Shown here: in pieces, positions 32,147-40,437 of the stretch
How positions within the stretch are numbered: the stretch's first letter is position 1
Layout: every line of letters starts with the position of its first letter
From: CAYFTL01 sp964346145
Lineage (GTDB): Bacteria > Bacillota > Clostridia > Christensenellales > Aristaeellaceae
Assembly (NCBI GenBank): GCA_964346145.1
Contig: CAYFTL010000002.1
Coordinates: 53,845-117,844 of the forward strand
DNA: 64,000 nt
Direction of reading: 5' to 3'
Translations under genes and position numbers: made by a program
Notes under the pieces: generated by a model
Seen by the model: only the letters and a program-made list of their open reading frames with translations
The model's database searches: none
Told to the model about the DNA's origin: nothing

Positions 32147-32911
32147 ATGAAAATTTGGGCCCACCGCGGTGCTTCTGCATATGCGCCGGAAAACACGCTG
32201 GAAGCTTTTAAGTTGGCAGCAGAAATGCATTCTGATGGCGTTGAGCTGGATGTCCATTTGAATGCAAACGGCGAAATTGTAGTGCTCCACGATGAAACGA
32301 TAGACCGCACGTCAAACGGCAGCGGCGTGGTGGGCAATATGGGTTTGCAAGAACTCAAACAGCTGGATTTTGGCGTGCTGTTCGAAACCTTTCACGACGT
32401 CAAAATTCCCACACTCGAAGAGGTGTACGAGCTTTTAAAAGAAACGAGTCTGACGGTGAACGTGGAACTGAAGACCAATCAAAATGAGTATCCGGGTATC
32501 GAGCAAAAATGCATTCAGCTCGCCGAGCGAATGGGCATGACCGAACGGGTGCTGTACTCATCGTTTAACTTTGAAAGCTTGAAACGCGTTAAGCAACACA
32601 ACCCGGCGCTGCCCGTGGCACTGTTGTATTCTAAAGATGAAGACGAAACGGTCATAGAAGTGGCCAAACAGATGGGCGCGCAGGCGCTGCACCCGTATTT
32701 TGGGTTGCTGCGCGATGAGCAGGATGTGCAGCAGATGCACAAAGCAGGGCTTTTGGTGCATCCGTGGACGGTAGATAGAAAACATGACATGCAAAGGATG
32801 ATCAAGTTGGGTGTAGATGCCCTGATCACCGATGTGCCCGATATTGGGCGGGAGGTTTTTTCGTTATGTCTACCAACAGTGGGGAATACCACTTACGAAA
32901 CTACAGTTTAA
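32147..32911 (+). CDS. Glycerophosphodiester phosphodiesterase
   Basis: GDPD-family enzyme of 254 residues that hydrolyses glycerophosphodiesters to glycerol-3-phosphate and an alcohol. The active site is visible: His6-Arg7 in AHRGASAYAPENT, Glu33 and Asp35 in DGVELDVHL, and His49 in VVLHDETIDRTSNG. The C-terminal HPWTVD strand and the ALITDVPDIG ending complete the barrel. No signal peptide is present, so it acts in the cytosol. Its end overlaps the next gene by 46 bases, which couples its translation to a GNAT acetyltransferase and, through that, to a GtrA protein. Confidence 0.93.
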   Translation: MKIWAHRGASAYAPENTLEAFKLAAEMHSDGVELDVHLNANGEIVVLHDETIDRTSNGSGVVGNMGLQELKQLDFGVLFETFHDVKIPTLEEVYELLKETSLTVNVELKTNQNEYPGIEQKCIQLAERMGMTERVLYSSFNFESLKRVKQHNPALPVALLYSKDEDETVIEVAKQMGAQALHPYFGLLRDEQDVQQMHKAGLLVHPWTVDRKHDMQRMIKLGVDALITDVPDIGREVFSLCLPTVGNTTYETTV

Positions 32912-33513
32912 ACAATTTTGAAGCACTTTACAGAAGGATGGAGACCGATTTTCCGCCGGACGAAATGGCGAGCAAAGCCAGGTTGGCCAAGTTGCTGGAC
33001 AACGGCGAATATCAGGCGGTAGAATTGCTTGACGAGGACGGTCCTTGCGCATACACCGTGTACAACGACAAGACCGATGACGTATTTGTGGCTTATTTGG
33101 CTACGTATGCCGACAGGCGGGGCAAGGGCGTGGGCAGCGAGATGCTGCGCCAATTAAAAGAAAAGTTTTCTGAGGGACACGCTTCCATCATTTTGGAAGT
33201 TGAACACCCGGACTTCGCTGACGACGAGGCACAAAGAAGATTGCGCGAGCGCAGAATCGATTTTTACGAACGGGCCGGCTTTGTGCTGGTGGAAGACGTA
33301 TTTTATTCGCTGTACGGCGTAAAAATGCTGATGATGATATTGCCTTTAAAGGATTCCTTTGAGGCGGTGCGCGCGCGCATTACAAAAAGAATACCGGAAA
33401 TTTATTCGCGCTTGTTGACGCCTCGGGGCATGCGTCAGAGTCAGATGATAATCAGGCAGACCAGCATGCGCCGGAAAGTTAGGCGCAAAGCTTTGCTAAA
33501 GAGGGCAGTATGA
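32866..33513 (+). CDS. GNAT family N-acetyltransferase
   Basis: Protein of 215 residues with a GNAT domain. The acetyl-CoA loop is TYADRRGKGVGSEML (about 83-97), preceded by the VFVAYLATY beta strand, and NFEALYRRMETDFPPDEMA forms the N-terminal helix. Residues after about 150 are a basic extension (KRIPEIYSRLL ... RRKVRRKALLKRA) not needed for the fold. The ATG lies inside the GDPD gene with GGGAGG upstream, and the stop overlaps the GtrA start (ATGA). The acceptor is unknown; the coupling to GDPD and GtrA genes suggests an envelope or lipid-linked substrate, which is inference. Confidence 0.84.
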   Translation: MSTNSGEYHLRNYSLNNFEALYRRMETDFPPDEMASKARLAKLLDNGEYQAVELLDEDGPCAYTVYNDKTDDVFVAYLATYADRRGKGVGSEMLRQLKEKFSEGHASIILEVEHPDFADDEAQRRLRERRIDFYERAGFVLVEDVFYSLYGVKMLMMILPLKDSFEAVRARITKRIPEIYSRLLTPRGMRQSQMIIRQTSMRRKVRRKALLKRAV

Positions 33514-33932
33514 TCGACAAAATCAAAACCTGGGTAAAGGGACCGGAATTCCGGGAGATGGTGGTGTACGGCGTGGTGGGGGTGCTCACCACGGTGATCA
33601 ATTATTTAAGCTACATTGTGTTGACCGACTGGTTGGGTGCAGGAATGAACCTGGCGCTGACGATATCCTGGTTGCTGTCGGTGCTGTTTGCATTTGTGGC
33701 CAACAAAAAGTGGGTCTTTCGTACACCGGACTGGACGGGGCAGGCGCTTTTGCGGGAAGGGATTTCTTTCTTGACAGCGCGGCTTTTATCCTTAGGGTTT
33801 GATTATGCGTTCATGAACGTATCGGTTTCTATTTTCGGAATGAACGACAAAATTGCCAAGCTGCTGAGCAATGTGTTGGTAATTATACTGAACTATTTTG
33901 CCAGCAAGCTATGGATTTTCAAGAAGAAATAG
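33510..33932 (+). CDS. GtrA family membrane protein
   Basis: Small membrane protein of 140 residues with four hydrophobic segments (about 17-37, 46-65, 85-103 and 113-135). It has the GtrA-family features YGVVGVLTTVINYLSY, ANKKWVFRTP and a C-terminal NYFASKLWIFKKK. GtrA proteins are proposed to move lipid-linked sugars across the membrane or to help glycosylation of wall polymers. The start overlaps the acetyltransferase stop in an ATGA arrangement. A role in envelope glycolipid or teichoic-acid-type assembly fits the GDPD neighbour but is unproven. Confidence 0.87.
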   Translation: MIDKIKTWVKGPEFREMVVYGVVGVLTTVINYLSYIVLTDWLGAGMNLALTISWLLSVLFAFVANKKWVFRTPDWTGQALLREGISFLTARLLSLGFDYAFMNVSVSIFGMNDKIAKLLSNVLVIILNYFASKLWIFKKK

Positions 33933-34041
33933 CCAAGCAAAATTGCCCGACGGACAAATTGTTCTGCGAGCAATTTTTTGTTTTGGTTTGATGTATCCCT
34001 TAGGACTTATGTGTTATGATGATGGGGGAGGAGGGATTAAT

Positions 34042-34413
34042 ATGTTGTATTGCCCAAAGTGTAGGATATTGACCGATGAAGTCCGCTGTCCAGAGTGCAA
34101 GAACAAGGCGCTGCGAGAGGTAACGGACAATGATTTGTGTTTGCTGGCGAAGAAGCAACCCATTTGGGGCGAAATGCTGGAAGAGGTTTTGCGCAACAAC
34201 GGCATCGCTTACGAAGTCCGTTCGGGAATCGGCGCTGGCTTGGCTATGTACAGCCCGGGGCTTGAGTGGTACGAATATTATGTGTGCTATTCCGACTTGG
34301 AATCGGCTCGGCACTTGGTGGATGAGCTGTTTGGTGCGGGAGATGGCGGCGAAGGCGCGGATGATGTCGAGCGGGAGAATGGTACCGCAAATTCGGATGA
34401 CTTGTTGCTCTAG
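34042..34413 (+). CDS. Zinc-ribbon DUF2007-like protein
   Basis: Protein of 123 residues. The N-terminus is a zinc ribbon with CPKC (4-7) and CPEC (16-19), followed by an alpha/beta domain of the DUF2007 type (putative signal-transducing: MLEEVLRNNGIAYEVRSG, then YYVCYSDLESARHLVDEL) and an acidic, disordered tail. The ATG has GGGAGGAGGG ahead; the open frame continues upstream without support. Its function is unknown; such proteins are usually thought to bind another protein or a small ligand. It stands alone, convergent with the OadB gene. Confidence 0.72.
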   Translation: MLYCPKCRILTDEVRCPECKNKALREVTDNDLCLLAKKQPIWGEMLEEVLRNNGIAYEVRSGIGAGLAMYSPGLEWYEYYVCYSDLESARHLVDELFGAGDGGEGADDVERENGTANSDDLLL

Positions 34414-34477
34414 CTAAAGAAAATGTGAGCTTTTTGTGGGTGCGTTGTACGAGCGAAGTTTTGAACAATTGAATAAA

Positions 34478-34509
34478 AAGAGGGCTACGCGGTGAAGCGC
34501 AGCCCTCTT
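34478..34509. terminator. Bidirectional terminator
   Basis: AAGAGGGCT (34478-34486) / AGCCCTCTT (34501-34509), with an inner small stem, lies between the convergent zinc-ribbon and OadB genes. A-rich and T-containing flanks are present. Confidence 0.7.
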
Positions 34510-34542
34510 AAATTGACGCAATATGCAGCCAAAGGTTTTTTG

Positions 34543-35718
34543 TTAAGCGAGAAACGAGATCAAAATACCAGCGACAACGGCAGAGCCGATGGTGCTGGAC
34601 ACGATAGGCCCCATAGCGTGCATCAACAGATGGTTGCTGACGTTATATTCTTGGCCCATTTTCTGGGAAACGCGGGCAGCCATAGGCATGGCCGATACGC
34701 CTGAGTTGCCGATGAGGGGGTTGACCTTGCCGCCGGTGATTTTGTTGAGCAGCTTGGCTACGAGTACTCCGCCTACGGTGCCAAAGCAGAAGGCGATAAG
34801 CCCGAGTACAATTACAAATAGCGTTTCAAAATTGAGCATACGGTCTGCGGTGGCGGTAGCGCCGATGGATAGGCCGATGAGCATGGTCAAAATGTTTAGC
34901 AGATCCCCCTGCAAAGAACGGGTGAGTCGCTTGGTGACGCCGCATTCCTTGATCAAATTGCCCAGCATGAGCATGGCGATCAGCGGACCGGCCGTGGGCA
35001 CCAATATCAAGGTTGCCAAGGTGACGATGATAGGGAACAGGATTTTTTGTTTGCGCGTTACCCTATGAGCCTCAGGCATAACAATTTTGCGCTCGGCGTC
35101 CGTGGTCATGGCGCGCATGATAGGCGGCTGTATGATTGGTACCAGAGCCATATAGCTGTAAGCAGCAATAGCAATGGTGGGTAGCAGGTGAGAGGCCAAG
35201 CGCTCCGCCGTATAAATGGCGGTAGGCCCGTCCGAGCTACCGATAATGCCGATGGCTGCGGCTTCGTTTAGGGTGAATCCGCCAAACCCGGGAATGATGC
35301 CGGCCAATGCGTTGCCTAAGAGCAGCGCGCCGCCCATGGCCACAAAGATGCCCAGTTGTCCACCTAAGCCGATCAGCGCGCTTTTGGGGTTGGCGATCAG
35401 CGGGCCAAAATCGGTCATGGCGCCGATGCACAAAAAGATCATCGGCGGATAAATTCCAAGGTTAATGCCCTGGTACAAGTAGTAGACTAACCCGCCTTTT
35501 CCGGATTCAGATGCTTCCGGGGATATATAGGCCGACAACTCGGCCATGGGAATGTTGGCAATCAGCATGCCTATGGCCAGGGGCAAAAGCAGCAAGGGTT
35601 CATACTTTTTTACGATGGCCAGATAGACAAGCAGTAGGGACAGTCCGATCATGATAAGGTGGGAGAGGGTAATTCCCATCGGTCCGGCATAGTTAAACAG
35701 ATTTTGCAAAAAACTCAT
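34543..35718 (-). CDS. Sodium-ion-translocating decarboxylase beta subunit (OadB/GcdB/MmdB type)
   Basis: Polytopic membrane protein of 391 residues, the beta subunit of biotin-dependent decarboxylase sodium pumps, which couples decarboxylation of carboxybiotin to Na+ export. Family signatures seen are GLGGQLGIFVAMGGALL, GIIGSSDGPTAIY and PLIGNSGVSAMPMAARVSQ. No alpha, gamma or biotin-carrier gene lies nearby. The ATG overlaps the stop of the upstream PRTase-like gene (ATGA), with an AGGAGG site inside that gene, so the two are translationally coupled. This pairing suggests either use by a decarboxylase encoded elsewhere or a different transport role. Confidence 0.9.
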   Translation of the reverse strand: MSFLQNLFNYAGPMGITLSHLIMIGLSLLLVYLAIVKKYEPLLLLPLAIGMLIANIPMAELSAYISPEASESGKGGLVYYLYQGINLGIYPPMIFLCIGAMTDFGPLIANPKSALIGLGGQLGIFVAMGGALLLGNALAGIIPGFGGFTLNEAAAIGIIGSSDGPTAIYTAERLASHLLPTIAIAAYSYMALVPIIQPPIMRAMTTDAERKIVMPEAHRVTRKQKILFPIIVTLATLILVPTAGPLIAMLMLGNLIKECGVTKRLTRSLQGDLLNILTMLIGLSIGATATADRMLNFETLFVIVLGLIAFCFGTVGGVLVAKLLNKITGGKVNPLIGNSGVSAMPMAARVSQKMGQEYNVSNHLLMHAMGPIVSSTIGSAVVAGILISFLA

Positions 35719-36356
35719 AATTTGGTATAACCTCCTGCGCTCACGATGGCATCCAATGGTTTGCCCGTTTTGCACAGGGGGCAGTTTGCTGGACTGGCGT
35801 GGCTGTATTCTGGAATGTCTTTGGATGAAAAGATGGTGAAAATTTCTTGCCCGTAGATTTCGGGCTCGGTGGAGAACAGCGCCGAGACGCCGACGAGTTC
35901 ACCGCCATAATAATTCAGGCACTCAAGAGCGCGCCATAGGGTTTTGCCGGTGGAAACCGTGGCCAAGAGCAGCATGACTTTTTTGCCGTCGATCAGCTCT
36001 TTTACGCCTTTGTGGAAGATCAGCTGACCGTTGACGTTGCTGTCGGGGGAAACCACGCTGATGTCCCGGTCGGTATTGATGACATAGAACCCTTCTTCCA
36101 GAAGTTCTTCGGCAAGATAAGCACCTAGCACTTGGGTGTCTTCGATGCACACGATGGTGTCCACAATGGTTTTGGCCAAATGCGGAATTGCAAACTCGTG
36201 GGCGACTTGGCGCGCGACTCTGGCATCGTACTTCAACTTGCTCACATCCAGATAATGGCTGGTGTGGGCGCTGCTCGTGGTGAAATGGCCTGGTGTTACA
36301 TCGATTGTAATCTCGTCATTTTTTGGAGATACGATGGTGAATGGCTGCGTGTTCAT
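35715..36356 (-). CDS. Phosphoribosyltransferase-like protein with altered PRPP motif
   Basis: Protein of 213 residues with the type I phosphoribosyltransferase fold, closest in look to orotate PRTases: CIEDTQVLGAYLAEEL, a flexible central loop, then VMLLLATVSTGKT (127-139) followed by GGELVGVSALF. In active enzymes the second motif carries two acidic residues that bind the PRPP ribose (xxxxDDxxTTG); here they are Ala132-Thr133. The C-terminus has NCPLC with Cys192 and Cys195, then KTGKPLDAI. The ATG has AAAGGAGG ahead. It is translationally coupled to the OadB gene. Missing acidic residues suggest a binding or regulatory role, or a changed substrate. Confidence 0.75.
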   Translation of the reverse strand: MNTQPFTIVSPKNDEITIDVTPGHFTTSSAHTSHYLDVSKLKYDARVARQVAHEFAIPHLAKTIVDTIVCIEDTQVLGAYLAEELLEEGFYVINTDRDISVVSPDSNVNGQLIFHKGVKELIDGKKVMLLLATVSTGKTLWRALECLNYYGGELVGVSALFSTEPEIYGQEIFTIFSSKDIPEYSHASPANCPLCKTGKPLDAIVSAGGYTKL

Positions 36357-36399
36357 AAATTTACCTCCTTTATACATTAATATTTTGTTGATATGACTA

Positions 36400-36428
36400 A
36401 TTATACAATAAACCAAAAACAAACGCAA
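36400..36428 (-). promoter_or_regulatory. Promoter of the PRTase-like/OadB operon
   Basis: On the minus strand TTGCGT (36423-36428), 17 bases and TATAAT (36400-36405) lie 44 bases ahead of the start codon. The 36357-36675 intergenic region holds this promoter and the upstream region of the divergent GlsB-type gene; nothing else is seen. Confidence 0.65.
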
Positions 36429-36675
36429 TTTGCCTAAGGTTAACAAGGGGCAGAAACGGAGCTTTTAACATATGCTAAAAAACCGATAGGACAAGGCCGG
36501 AAAGGCGCGAAAGATTCTGGGGAGCAGGTGGAGATAAAATTCGAAAAGCAGGAGAATCCAACATGGGGTGAGAATTGTAAAACCGGGATAAAAGCCGAAG
36601 AGATTTTTGCATAAAATTACTGGAATGCCAACGAAATGTGGTAGAATAAAGACAAAATGAAAAGAGGTAGAGCGT

Positions 36676-36924
36676 ATGGGCATCGTTTCTTGGATTATTT
36701 TGGGCGCACTGGCCGGCTGGATTGCCAGTGTAATTATGGGCAAAGACGGTAAGATGGGTGCGCTGGCTAATATTGTAGTGGGAGTTATCGGTGCAGGTAT
36801 CGGCGGTGCGCTGGTTGGAATTATCGGTGGAGTTGGGGTAACTGGGCTCAACCTGTGGAGCATATTGGTTGCTATTTTGGGAGCGGTCGTCCTGTTGCGG
36901 ATTATAGACAAGGTGGCAAAATAA
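36676..36924 (+). CDS. GlsB/YeaQ/YmgE family small membrane protein
   Basis: Small hydrophobic protein of 82 residues, also called transglycosylase-associated protein. It has IVSWIILGALAGWIASVIMG and the Gly-rich VVGVIGAGIGGALVGIIGG typical of the family, and three membrane segments. Homologues are often linked to general stress, but their function is unknown. AAAGAGG lies ahead of the ATG. The gene is monocistronic and ended by the hairpin at 36947. Confidence 0.87.
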   Translation: MGIVSWIILGALAGWIASVIMGKDGKMGALANIVVGVIGAGIGGALVGIIGGVGVTGLNLWSILVAILGAVVLLRIIDKVAK

Positions 36925-36938
36925 AGCGTTTGCTTATG

Positions 36939-36971
36939 GCTGAGGTGCTGCCTCAGCGCGGCAGCGTTTTT
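36939..36971 (+). terminator. Terminator with overlapping alternative hairpin ahead of ppa
   Basis: GCTGCC (36947-36952) / GGCAGC (36960-36965) followed by g-TTTTT is a terminator. An alternative stem GCTGAGG (36939-36945) / CCTCAGC (36951-36957) shares bases with it, so only one can form at a time. Confidence 0.6.
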
Positions 36972-37035
36972 GACAGGCAGTCGGCAAAAGATTATTATAA
37001 TTGGAACAAAGGACAGCTGAAGGGAGAATCTTTTT

Positions 37036-37575
37036 TTGAATATTTGGCATGACATTAACCCGGAGCGTATTAACCCGGAAGACTTTCTTTCGGTGATTGA
37101 GATTGAAAAGGGGAGCAAAAAGAAGTACGAGCTGGATAAGGAAACCGGGATGATTATTTTGGACCGGATTTTGTATACGTCCACCCACTACCCGGCTAAC
37201 TACGGATTTATTCCGCGCACATTTGCCGATGACGGTGATCCGCTGGACGTTTTGGTTTTGTGCTCCGAGCCCATTGATCCGCTGGTGCTGGTGAGAACTT
37301 ACCCCATCGGCGTAATCACCATGATTGACAACGGGCGGAACGACGAAAAGATTATCGCGATTCCGTTTGACGATCCCATGTACAACGGTTACAGGAGCAT
37401 AGAAGCGCTGCCCAATCACATTTTTAACGAGATGCAGCATTTCTTTGGGGTGTACAAGGAGCTTGAGCACAAGCAGACTGCAGTAAACGAGGTGAAAGGG
37501 CAACGGGAAGCTGTAGAGATTATTCGTAAGGCGATAGAACTCTACGATGAACTGTTTGCCAAAAAGAAAGGATAG
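37036..37575 (+). CDS. ppa: Inorganic pyrophosphatase, family I
   Basis: Soluble family I pyrophosphatase of 179 residues that splits pyrophosphate and drives biosynthesis. The metal-binding signature DDGDPLDVLV (65-74) is complete; also conserved are NYGFIPRTFA (55-64), the flexible KGQREA segment and a LPNHIFNEMQHFF helix. The TTG start has GGGAGA about ten bases upstream. Its leader contains two mutually exclusive hairpins. It is monocistronic. Confidence 0.93.
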   Translation: MNIWHDINPERINPEDFLSVIEIEKGSKKKYELDKETGMIILDRILYTSTHYPANYGFIPRTFADDGDPLDVLVLCSEPIDPLVLVRTYPIGVITMIDNGRNDEKIIAIPFDDPMYNGYRSIEALPNHIFNEMQHFFGVYKELEHKQTAVNEVKGQREAVEIIRKAIELYDELFAKKKG

Positions 37576-37583
37576 GTGGAGGG

Positions 37584-38653
37584 TTATACAAATTCTTCGA
37601 TTCTCCATTCATTGCGCCAGCGCAGCACCGGTTTGTCGCCCTCAAAGCTGATGGGCAGCCACACATAATCGGCCAGGGATGTATTGATTTTTGAAGATAC
37701 GTCCTGGCTGTTTATTTTTTTGTCGGCCGATTCTCCGCAGAAACTCCGGCGGAACATTTCGGCGGTGCGCTCGTAGGCTTTGCCGTTGTAAAAATCTTGC
37801 CCATGAAGCTCGGGCAGGTTGGATACCCAACGGTCGGCCAGGGCGATATACAGATCATCGGCATAAGGATATTTAAACACCGAGGAGATTTGAGAATTGA
37901 ACGAGGTGTTGGAAGCGTCGTTGAGGTGGGGGTTGCCTAAACTAGACCAAGGGCCGTGGAAGGTATTGGCTAGCGCGATTTCCGATGGGTTGGGCAGATA
38001 GCCGGTGGTGCCCGAAGTGAACAGGTAGTGCTTGCCTTTGCGGTAAAAGTAGGCGGGAGCCTCCCGCACATAGGGCGGCTGCACTAGCGGGAAGTGGGTG
38101 GAGTAATAGGGAGTTACGCCGATGTAGTCGTCGGTCAAATCGGCACAGATCAGCTCGCTATGTACCCGTTCAAAATAATAGTAAGCTTTGCCGTCGTAAG
38201 CCTTCACGAGGTCAAAATCGCCAGCGTTCATGTTGAGGGGACGCAGCCCGGTTTGAACGATTTCATAAGGCCCCAGGAAGCGGTCGGCGGTTAAAACAGT
38301 GGTGGATTGGGTCACGGTGTCGGTCATGATTTTTACCCAGCAGAGGTATTTTCGATTTTGGGCATTGTAGAGGATGTGGGGCGGTCGACCTGGGACGACG
38401 GATGGAAGGGCGAGGTTTCGTCTCGCTGGTCGGGGGGAATGATGAGCCCTTCGTCGGTCCAGTTGTACAAATCTTTGGAGGAATAAGCGCGCATGCCCCA
38501 CTGCCAAATTCCGTTGTCGGGGCGGGTATGTTCTTTGTTTTCGCCGTACCAATAGAAAATATCGTTTTCAAAGAAAATTGAGCCACCGTGGGCGTGGATG
38601 CGCTCGCCCTTCGTGTCTAGCCAAACCTGGCCGGGGCGAATTGAGTCGTACAT
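37584..38653 (-). pseudogene. GH43-like glycosidase split by a one-base frameshift
   Basis: Two overlapping minus-strand frames together encode a family-43-like five-bladed beta-propeller glycosidase of about 355 residues. The first (38653 down to about 38380) gives IRPGQVWLDTKGERIHAHGG and YYGEN-type motifs (FYWYGENKEHTR). The second, to 37584, continues with HILYNAQNRKYLCWVKIM, DFDLVKAYDGKAYYYFER and SGTTGYLPNPSE. The join needs one extra C in the CCCC run at 38378-38381 (GGGG on the plus strand). The layout resembles GH43 galactanase-type proteins. No signal peptide is seen. The gene is either a recent pseudogene or intact with a sequencing error; conserved protein sequence right up to both sides of the break favours the latter. 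Confidence 0.75.
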
Positions 38654-38712
38654 GAAGATCCCTCCTTAGAGGTTGTGTGGGGATTACAACACCAATGTAT
38701 AGCACAAAGGCC

Positions 38713-38758
38713 AAAAAAGCAATACAAAACGGCGCGCTTTAAGCGCGCCGTTTTGTAT
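38713..38758 (-). terminator. Terminator of the DedA gene
   Basis: A 16-base perfect stem (38722-38737, 38743-38758) with a five-base loop TTTAA is followed on the minus strand by a run of six T. Confidence 0.85.
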
Positions 38759-38824
38759 TTTTAATGTTATGAAATTTGATGAGTATTGCGAATATTTTTG
38801 AATTGTGTGTTTTAGATTTTATAT

Positions 38825-39457
38825 TTATTTGTCCTGTTCGCGGAGGCGGCGCCTGCGCCACCAGCCGAAGTAGTAGATTAACACACCGACCGCAATTACG
38901 ATGAGCGCAATCAAAATAACGTGGGAGTACGCGTCCACATAACCGGCAATGTGTTCCCAGGCGTCTCCGGCGGCCGCCCCCAGCACCACGAGCACAATAT
39001 TCCAAATCAAGGTGCCGATGGTGGTCATAAGCAAAAAGGGCAGCATTTTCATGTTGGCCATGCCCGCCGGAATGGAGATTAAGCTACGCACGATGGGGAT
39101 ACAGCGGCAAAAGAATACGGTGATGGAGCCTTTCCGGTTAAACCAATCGGCCGCTTTAAGCAAATCGCCTTGTTTAAACCCCAGTGCCTTTCCTAGCTTG
39201 CCGCTGAGCAGCTTTTCCAGCCTTTCGGGTGCTAGTATACGCCCGACCGCATACAGAATCAGAGCCCCAACGACTGCGCCGACCGTTGCCCACAACACGA
39301 CGCCGGGGATGGTCATATTGGTTTGGGTGGTCATGAACCCGCCGAAGGTTAGGATGATTTCTGAGGGAATGGGGGGGAAAAGGTTTTCGATGGCGATGAG
39401 CAGTGAAATGCCCAGGTAGCCAAACTGGTCCATCATTTTGACGATGAATTCTTGCAT
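38825..39457 (-). CDS. DedA family membrane protein
   Basis: DedA/SNARE-associated membrane protein of 210 residues. Family features are NLFPPIPSEIILTFGGFM (about 26-43), RKGSITVFFCRCIPIVRSLIS and PAGMANMKMLPFLLMTTIG, and it ends in a basic tail. DedA proteins keep membrane potential and lipid distribution, and some transport undecaprenyl phosphate or other lipids. The ATG has AAGGAG eight to nine bases upstream. It sits 16 bases downstream of a C39-like peptidase gene on the same strand, so the two are probably cotranscribed. Confidence 0.9.
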   Translation of the reverse strand: MQEFIVKMMDQFGYLGISLLIAIENLFPPIPSEIILTFGGFMTTQTNMTIPGVVLWATVGAVVGALILYAVGRILAPERLEKLLSGKLGKALGFKQGDLLKAADWFNRKGSITVFFCRCIPIVRSLISIPAGMANMKMLPFLLMTTIGTLIWNIVLVVLGAAAGDAWEHIAGYVDAYSHVILIALIVIAVGVLIYYFGWWRRRRLREQDK

Positions 39458-39473
39458 GCAGGGATTCTCCTTA

Positions 39474-40133
39474 TTACAGTTTGTGTAGCAGATTGAAATC
39501 TTTGGGCAAGGCGTAGTCCACCCAAAACATTGCGTATTGGATGCTGCGCCCTACGATCAGGCCGCTGCTGTTGAGGGTATCGCTGAGCACCTTGGTGCCG
39601 GGAATGCACTCATAAACCGAATCGCGCACTTTTTCGTGGGCGCTTTCGGAGTAGGAATCGATTACCAGCAACCGGCGCTGTCCTTGAAACTCTCGGACGT
39701 CTACCAAAGAGACGATGTGGCCCACGCGTAAGTTGCAAAGGGCAGTGTTGCCGGCAAGCATATGCCGCCACAATAGTTCGTTGTCGTTCAGCAATCCGTC
39801 GCCTGCGTAAGCAAAGCCCATTTGAGCAGCCAAACCGTGTTCCATCATGCTGGCGAGCAGCGCGGGGCGGTCGGTTCCATCGTTGCCGCGGCCGCCGGTG
39901 GCGCAGGCGAAATCGGCTAGGCTTTCTACATTTATGCGCCGGCCGTTCATCCATTCTACGCAGTGGGCGATGGAAAAAATACCGCAACCGGCATCGTGCA
40001 AGTTTTCGTGTGAGTTGGGATCGGCAGCGTAGGCGTAAGGATAACTCCAATCGCGGCTTCGCTGGTTTAGAAAGCGGAGTTGTCGTCCCTGATAATCTAT
40101 AATCATCTCGCGTCCGGTGACAGTGTGATGCAT
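39474..40133 (-). CDS. C39-like (papain-fold) cysteine peptidase
   Basis: Protein of 219 residues with a C39_2-type peptidase fold. Catalytic residues appear as Cys50 in DAGCGIFSIAHCVEW, His139 in VGHIVSLVDV and Asp159 in LVIDSYSE. No signal peptide or membrane segment is seen, so it would act in the cytosol, unlike bacteriocin-processing C39 domains fused to ABC transporters. The ATG has AGGAGG seven bases upstream. It precedes a DedA gene on the same strand. The substrate is unknown. Confidence 0.75.
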   Translation of the reverse strand: MHHTVTGREMIIDYQGRQLRFLNQRSRDWSYPYAYAADPNSHENLHDAGCGIFSIAHCVEWMNGRRINVESLADFACATGGRGNDGTDRPALLASMMEHGLAAQMGFAYAGDGLLNDNELLWRHMLAGNTALCNLRVGHIVSLVDVREFQGQRRLLVIDSYSESAHEKVRDSVYECIPGTKVLSDTLNSSGLIVGRSIQYAMFWVDYALPKDFNLLHKL

Positions 40134-40372
40134 GGCACGGCCTCCTGATAAGTAAAATATTCGTTAGAATAATACCATGCGCGGCCTGTTTCCGCAAGGC
40201 AAGCAAAGATAGGATCGCTTTAGGAACAGGAAAAGAAATTGTGGCGATTGGGTTTGCAAAAGTCGAAAAGACGAATGAAATGAATATGGGAGAGGAAAAC
40301 GTGCGCATGAGCGGATCGGGGTTGATTTTGGAAACGCTTGTGTGAAACTTATGTTGACTATTGCCGGATCGG

Positions 40373-40401
40373 TTTACTTTATGATTCGCTATCTTTATAA
40401 T
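40373..40401 (+). promoter_or_regulatory. Promoter of the flippase/peptidase/PTS operon
   Basis: TTTACT (40373-40378), 17 bases and a perfect TATAAT (40396-40401), 37 bases ahead of the first start. The 40134-40437 divergent region holds this and the unresolved promoter of the C39-like gene. Confidence 0.55.
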
Positions 40402-40437
40402 AGGCATAATTAAGGTTTTTTTAGTGGCGGTGAATGC

